Assembly: GCA_017477465.1 (NCBI GenBank)
Contig: JAFUVU010000003.1
Span: forward strand, 1 to 44,233
From: Bacteroidales bacterium
GTDB taxonomy: Bacteria; Bacteroidota; Bacteroidia; Bacteroidales; UBA932
DNA: 44,233 nucleotides
Direction: 5' to 3'
Positions 43,401 through 44,233 of the stretch are shown one piece after another. The notes below the pieces were generated by a model. It was not told where the DNA came from, did not search any database, and saw nothing but the letters and a program-made list of their open reading frames with translations. Every line of letters starts with the position of its first letter. Within the stretch, counting starts at the first letter, position 1. The position numbers were made by a program, and so were the translations under genes.

Positions 43401-43657
43401 AGGAAAGAGAACTCGAGGACATCCGTTGCGAGTGCAGAAATCTCATAGTTACCGTCCAAGTCGGCATTTACACCAATGGCGGTACCCTTCACAATTACGG
43501 AAGCGCCGGGCAGCGGTTCTCCCGCGTCATCCTTGATGACACCGCGAACCGACACTTTGCCCTGAGCTCCTGCCGTGAAAACGGACATGCACGTTAGTGT
43601 GCACGCGAAAAGAAGCGCCGAAACGCCCTTCACGAGAGTAGACAAATGCATCTTCAT
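40490..43657 (-). CDS. SusC/RagA TonB-dependent transporter 2
   Basis: 1055 residues: signal peptide (ends TAGAQ), carboxypeptidase-regulatory-like domain (VSVRGVIKDDAGEPLPGASVIVKGTAIGVNADLDGNYEI), TonB-box region (NEAVAIGYGSTRKQDLSMAV), plug (SYSIRGRGS; VLFVVDGVPNAPYNVEDIETITVLKDAASAAIYGAQVGAGGVVLITTRK) and barrel ending in RFYNFGVNINF. First gene of the leftward operon SusC-SusD-EEP-lipoprotein. The promoter has a -7 box TACATTTG (43719-43726) but no -33 box, and sits within an inverted repeat beside a XylR-type regulator, so it is probably activator-controlled. Confidence 0.94.
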   Translation of the reverse strand: MKMHLSTLVKGVSALLFACTLTCMSVFTAGAQGKVSVRGVIKDDAGEPLPGASVIVKGTAIGVNADLDGNYEISALATDVLEFSFLGYVSQEETVGSRRVINVVLNADVDILNEAVAIGYGSTRKQDLSMAVTQMNVGEALKSRAGDIATVLQGAMPGVTVQQTGDPMQSASYSIRGRGSKGEDGDYNSGNGVLFVVDGVPNAPYNVEDIETITVLKDAASAAIYGAQVGAGGVVLITTRKPVAGKVSVSANVSYGLERVGHVITTTTAEQFNETWRRASEEAGRALPDAMNPDVYAWGNTTRTNWMDEIFRTGNRRHYAVSVAGGSERINSVFSAAYDAREGVLLNTFSRNFTTKLQTNFNITGWLKAYERITLQISNGQGNVATDHEGPFTAALWYPRSATVYETNEDGTLALDDEGNPFFGGVSPRWATPGSGVQRVYNPVAYLTRLHRLYPENKVFSTTGIEIKPISSLTLRSDFTIDFDRSEADIFNAKMEELGMQRLSNSREQFFYNNRHWLSETTLTWAEVFGKHHISAMGGFTADYKYFDTRRLTSQDYAYEEPNRILWSMAGPNGRTMDETIKDYTMVSFIGRVGYSYDDRYFLVGSIRYDGSSRLPSEHRFDWFPSVSASWKLSSEPFFRDSAIKDYLNLVKFRAGWGKVGNVDLFPEDVASYNIINVYHPSTFGKNQDQILTGTLMDTIPNYDARWETTVQTSAGLDVNAFNNALELNVDWYRKETRDLIDRVPTAVQLGITTPPYGNMGKVLNTGWEFGAKYNGSAMGRKLTYSLFGNLALNHNEVLEYGTRQESVEHQTPTLNTVGSLLYSDAGQPWYSFKLYETDGIFRSQEDIDAYTYTDPETGVTNLIQPTAKPGDLKFKDTNDDGVINNLDRTFMGSYAPTTTYSFGGSLNCFGFDLSILFQGIAGNVIYNGFKQLGMTGRGEYGNLVTDVLDTWNYNPDSSVYPRLGLYTDDNGNYAKASDLFLEKGDYLRLKNVTLGYTLPVFKKYIRSIRLYVSGDNLLTFTKYSGNDPEVGNYGVDRGVYPVTRFYNFGVNINF

Positions 43658-43714
43658 AAATAGGTTAATTGAATTGTTTTATGGTTTTGGGTTTTAGTGC
43701 AGCGACCAATTGTT

Positions 43715-43762
43715 TTCGCAAATGTAATATATTGCGATTCGCGTATTTATGCGTTTTGCGAA
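43715..43762. promoter_or_regulatory. Promoter and inverted repeat before susC-2
   Basis: TTCGCAAA (43715-43722) and TTTGCGAA (43755-43762) are exact inverted repeats 32 bp apart, with further GCGA motifs between them (ATTGCGATTCGCG). The minus-strand -7 box TACATTTG (43719-43726) overlaps the arm nearest the gene. It is a likely control site for the SusC-2 operon. Confidence 0.5.
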
Positions 43763-43764
43763 TT

Positions 43765-44142
43765 TTACTCCTCACTTTGCGCTGCCCGCCTGTATTCCGA
43801 CGGAGATATCCCCTTGATACGGCGAAATACGCGTGAGAGATTCTTAACATCGTAGAACCCTAGTTCATAGGCCGCTTGAGATACATTCCACCCTTCCGAG
43901 AGCAGACGGCACAGCCTCTCTATCTTGGCGTTGAGGATGTATTTGTAGATTGAACTTCCCGTCGCGTTCTTGAAACGCGTTTCCAGCAGCCGTCGGCTCA
44001 GCGGGACCTGGGCTACTACCTCTGAGACGCTGATCGGCTGGTTCATCGAGCGTTCGATGAAATGGAGCGCCCTGGAGATGTGCGGATCCTCGTTTACAAA
44101 TTTATATAAAATCTGGCGATTATAGGCCAGTTTATATAAAAA
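43765..44142 (-). pseudogene. XylR-type AraC-family regulator, DNA-binding part, 5' end broken
   Basis: The recognisable protein runs from about 44118 to 43765: YNRQILYKFVNEDPHISRALHFIERS, then ISVSEVVAQVPLSRRLLETRFKNATGSSIYKYIL, then VSQAAYELGFYDVKNLSRVFRRIKGISPSEYRR. This is the inter-domain link plus the full two-HTH domain of XylR-like regulators, whose 270-residue LacI/PBP-like sensor domain should precede it. The only ATG (44046) lies inside the conserved part, and a TGA at 44143-44145 closes the frame, with no sensor sequence in it. So either the gene is truncated or frameshifted here, or a 93-residue HTH-only protein is made from ATG 44046. It lies 107 bp upstream of susC-2. Confidence 0.6.
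44101..44140. repeat. Duplicated TTTATATAAA flanking an inverted repeat
   Basis: TTTATATAAA, itself a palindrome, occurs at 44101-44110 and 44131-44140. The 20 bp between contain CTGGC...GCCAG. The arrangement lies exactly where the XylR-type reading frame loses homology to its family, so it may mark a rearrangement. Confidence 0.6.
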
Positions 44143-44156
44143 TCAAGACCGCTATC

Positions 44157-44231
44157 TTATCTTTGTTGGCGAGCGGTCGTCGCCATCCGGCGCGCCGTAA
44201 TAGTATAATGTTTAACGGGCTTGGTGTCCCA
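44157..44231 (-). CDS. Possible C-terminus of a gene running in from the right
   Basis: An open frame from the window edge reads WDTKPVKHYTITARRMATTARQQR and then stops (TTA at 44157-44159 on the + strand). It looks protein-like but is too short to assign. If real, this gene ends just before the broken regulator. Confidence 0.25.
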   Translation of the reverse strand, partial: WDTKPVKHYTITARRMATTARQQR

Positions 44232-44233
44232 AA

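Noticed and set aside
44161-44233. Considered as a tRNA or structured RNA because of GGCGAGCGGTCGTCGCC and the palindrome CGGCGCGCCG
   Set aside because: No T-arm GGTTCRA or cloverleaf order can be found. A protein C-terminus in the minus frame is at least as likely, and both remain weak.

Overview
The window comes from a member of the Bacteroidetes, most likely a GC-rich gut-type Bacteroidales. Three things point there: two SusC/SusD pairs with their usual lipoprotein partners (DUF4843, PKD-like, BIG2), promoters with the Bacteroidetes -7 box TAnnTTTG and no Shine-Dalgarno, and a membrane-anchored AraC protein plus a XylR-type regulator. I cannot resolve the genus. No rRNA, tRNA or CRISPR array was seen.

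Layout. (1) 1-1500 is an AT-richer, decayed accessory stretch: the 3' end of a PIN-domain toxin, an ORF6N/KilA-N gene with two compensating frameshifts, and the 3' end of an unknown gene broken near a 25-bp tandem duplication. (2) 1557-4820 holds sstT, then an AraC-type regulator with a downstream secreted protein, and a separate small lipoprotein gene. Both of those promoters carry the same direct-repeat operator at the same distance from the -7 box. (3) 4821-8192 is a leftward operon: Spy-like periplasmic protein, pheS, GH125 alpha-mannosidase, ybaK. A C69 dipeptidase gene diverges from it. (4) 10142-20255 is a tightly packed rightward operon of nine genes built around phosphate and pyrophosphate: DUF47 (PhoU-like), a PiT-permease-like membrane protein fused to a LuxR-type helix-turn-helix, an OprO/P phosphate-type porin, a lamin-tail lipoprotein, a possible CYTH-like protein, a clear CYTH protein, an SLC13/DASS transporter, MgtC and a membrane pyrophosphatase. 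(5) clpB, lacking its N-domain, lies convergent to it. (6) 22737-37110 is an eight-gene SusC/D operon ending in a metzincin protease and a two-domain phosphatase. (7) 43657-37118 is a leftward SusC/D operon ending in an endonuclease/exonuclease/phosphatase-fold enzyme and a lipoprotein. A 5'-broken XylR-type regulator lies upstream.

The best candidate for something undescribed is region 4. The permease half of the fusion has lost the recognisable PiT phosphate signatures and ends in a DNA-binding domain, so it looks like a phosphate permease turned into a membrane-bound transcription factor (a 'transceptor'). An inverted-repeat array of AAACTCT sites overlaps the operon promoter and is a plausible operator for it. 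A second discovery is a family of three 109-bp palindromic elements placed at gene 3' ends. Its central hairpin is flipped relative to its flanks in one copy.
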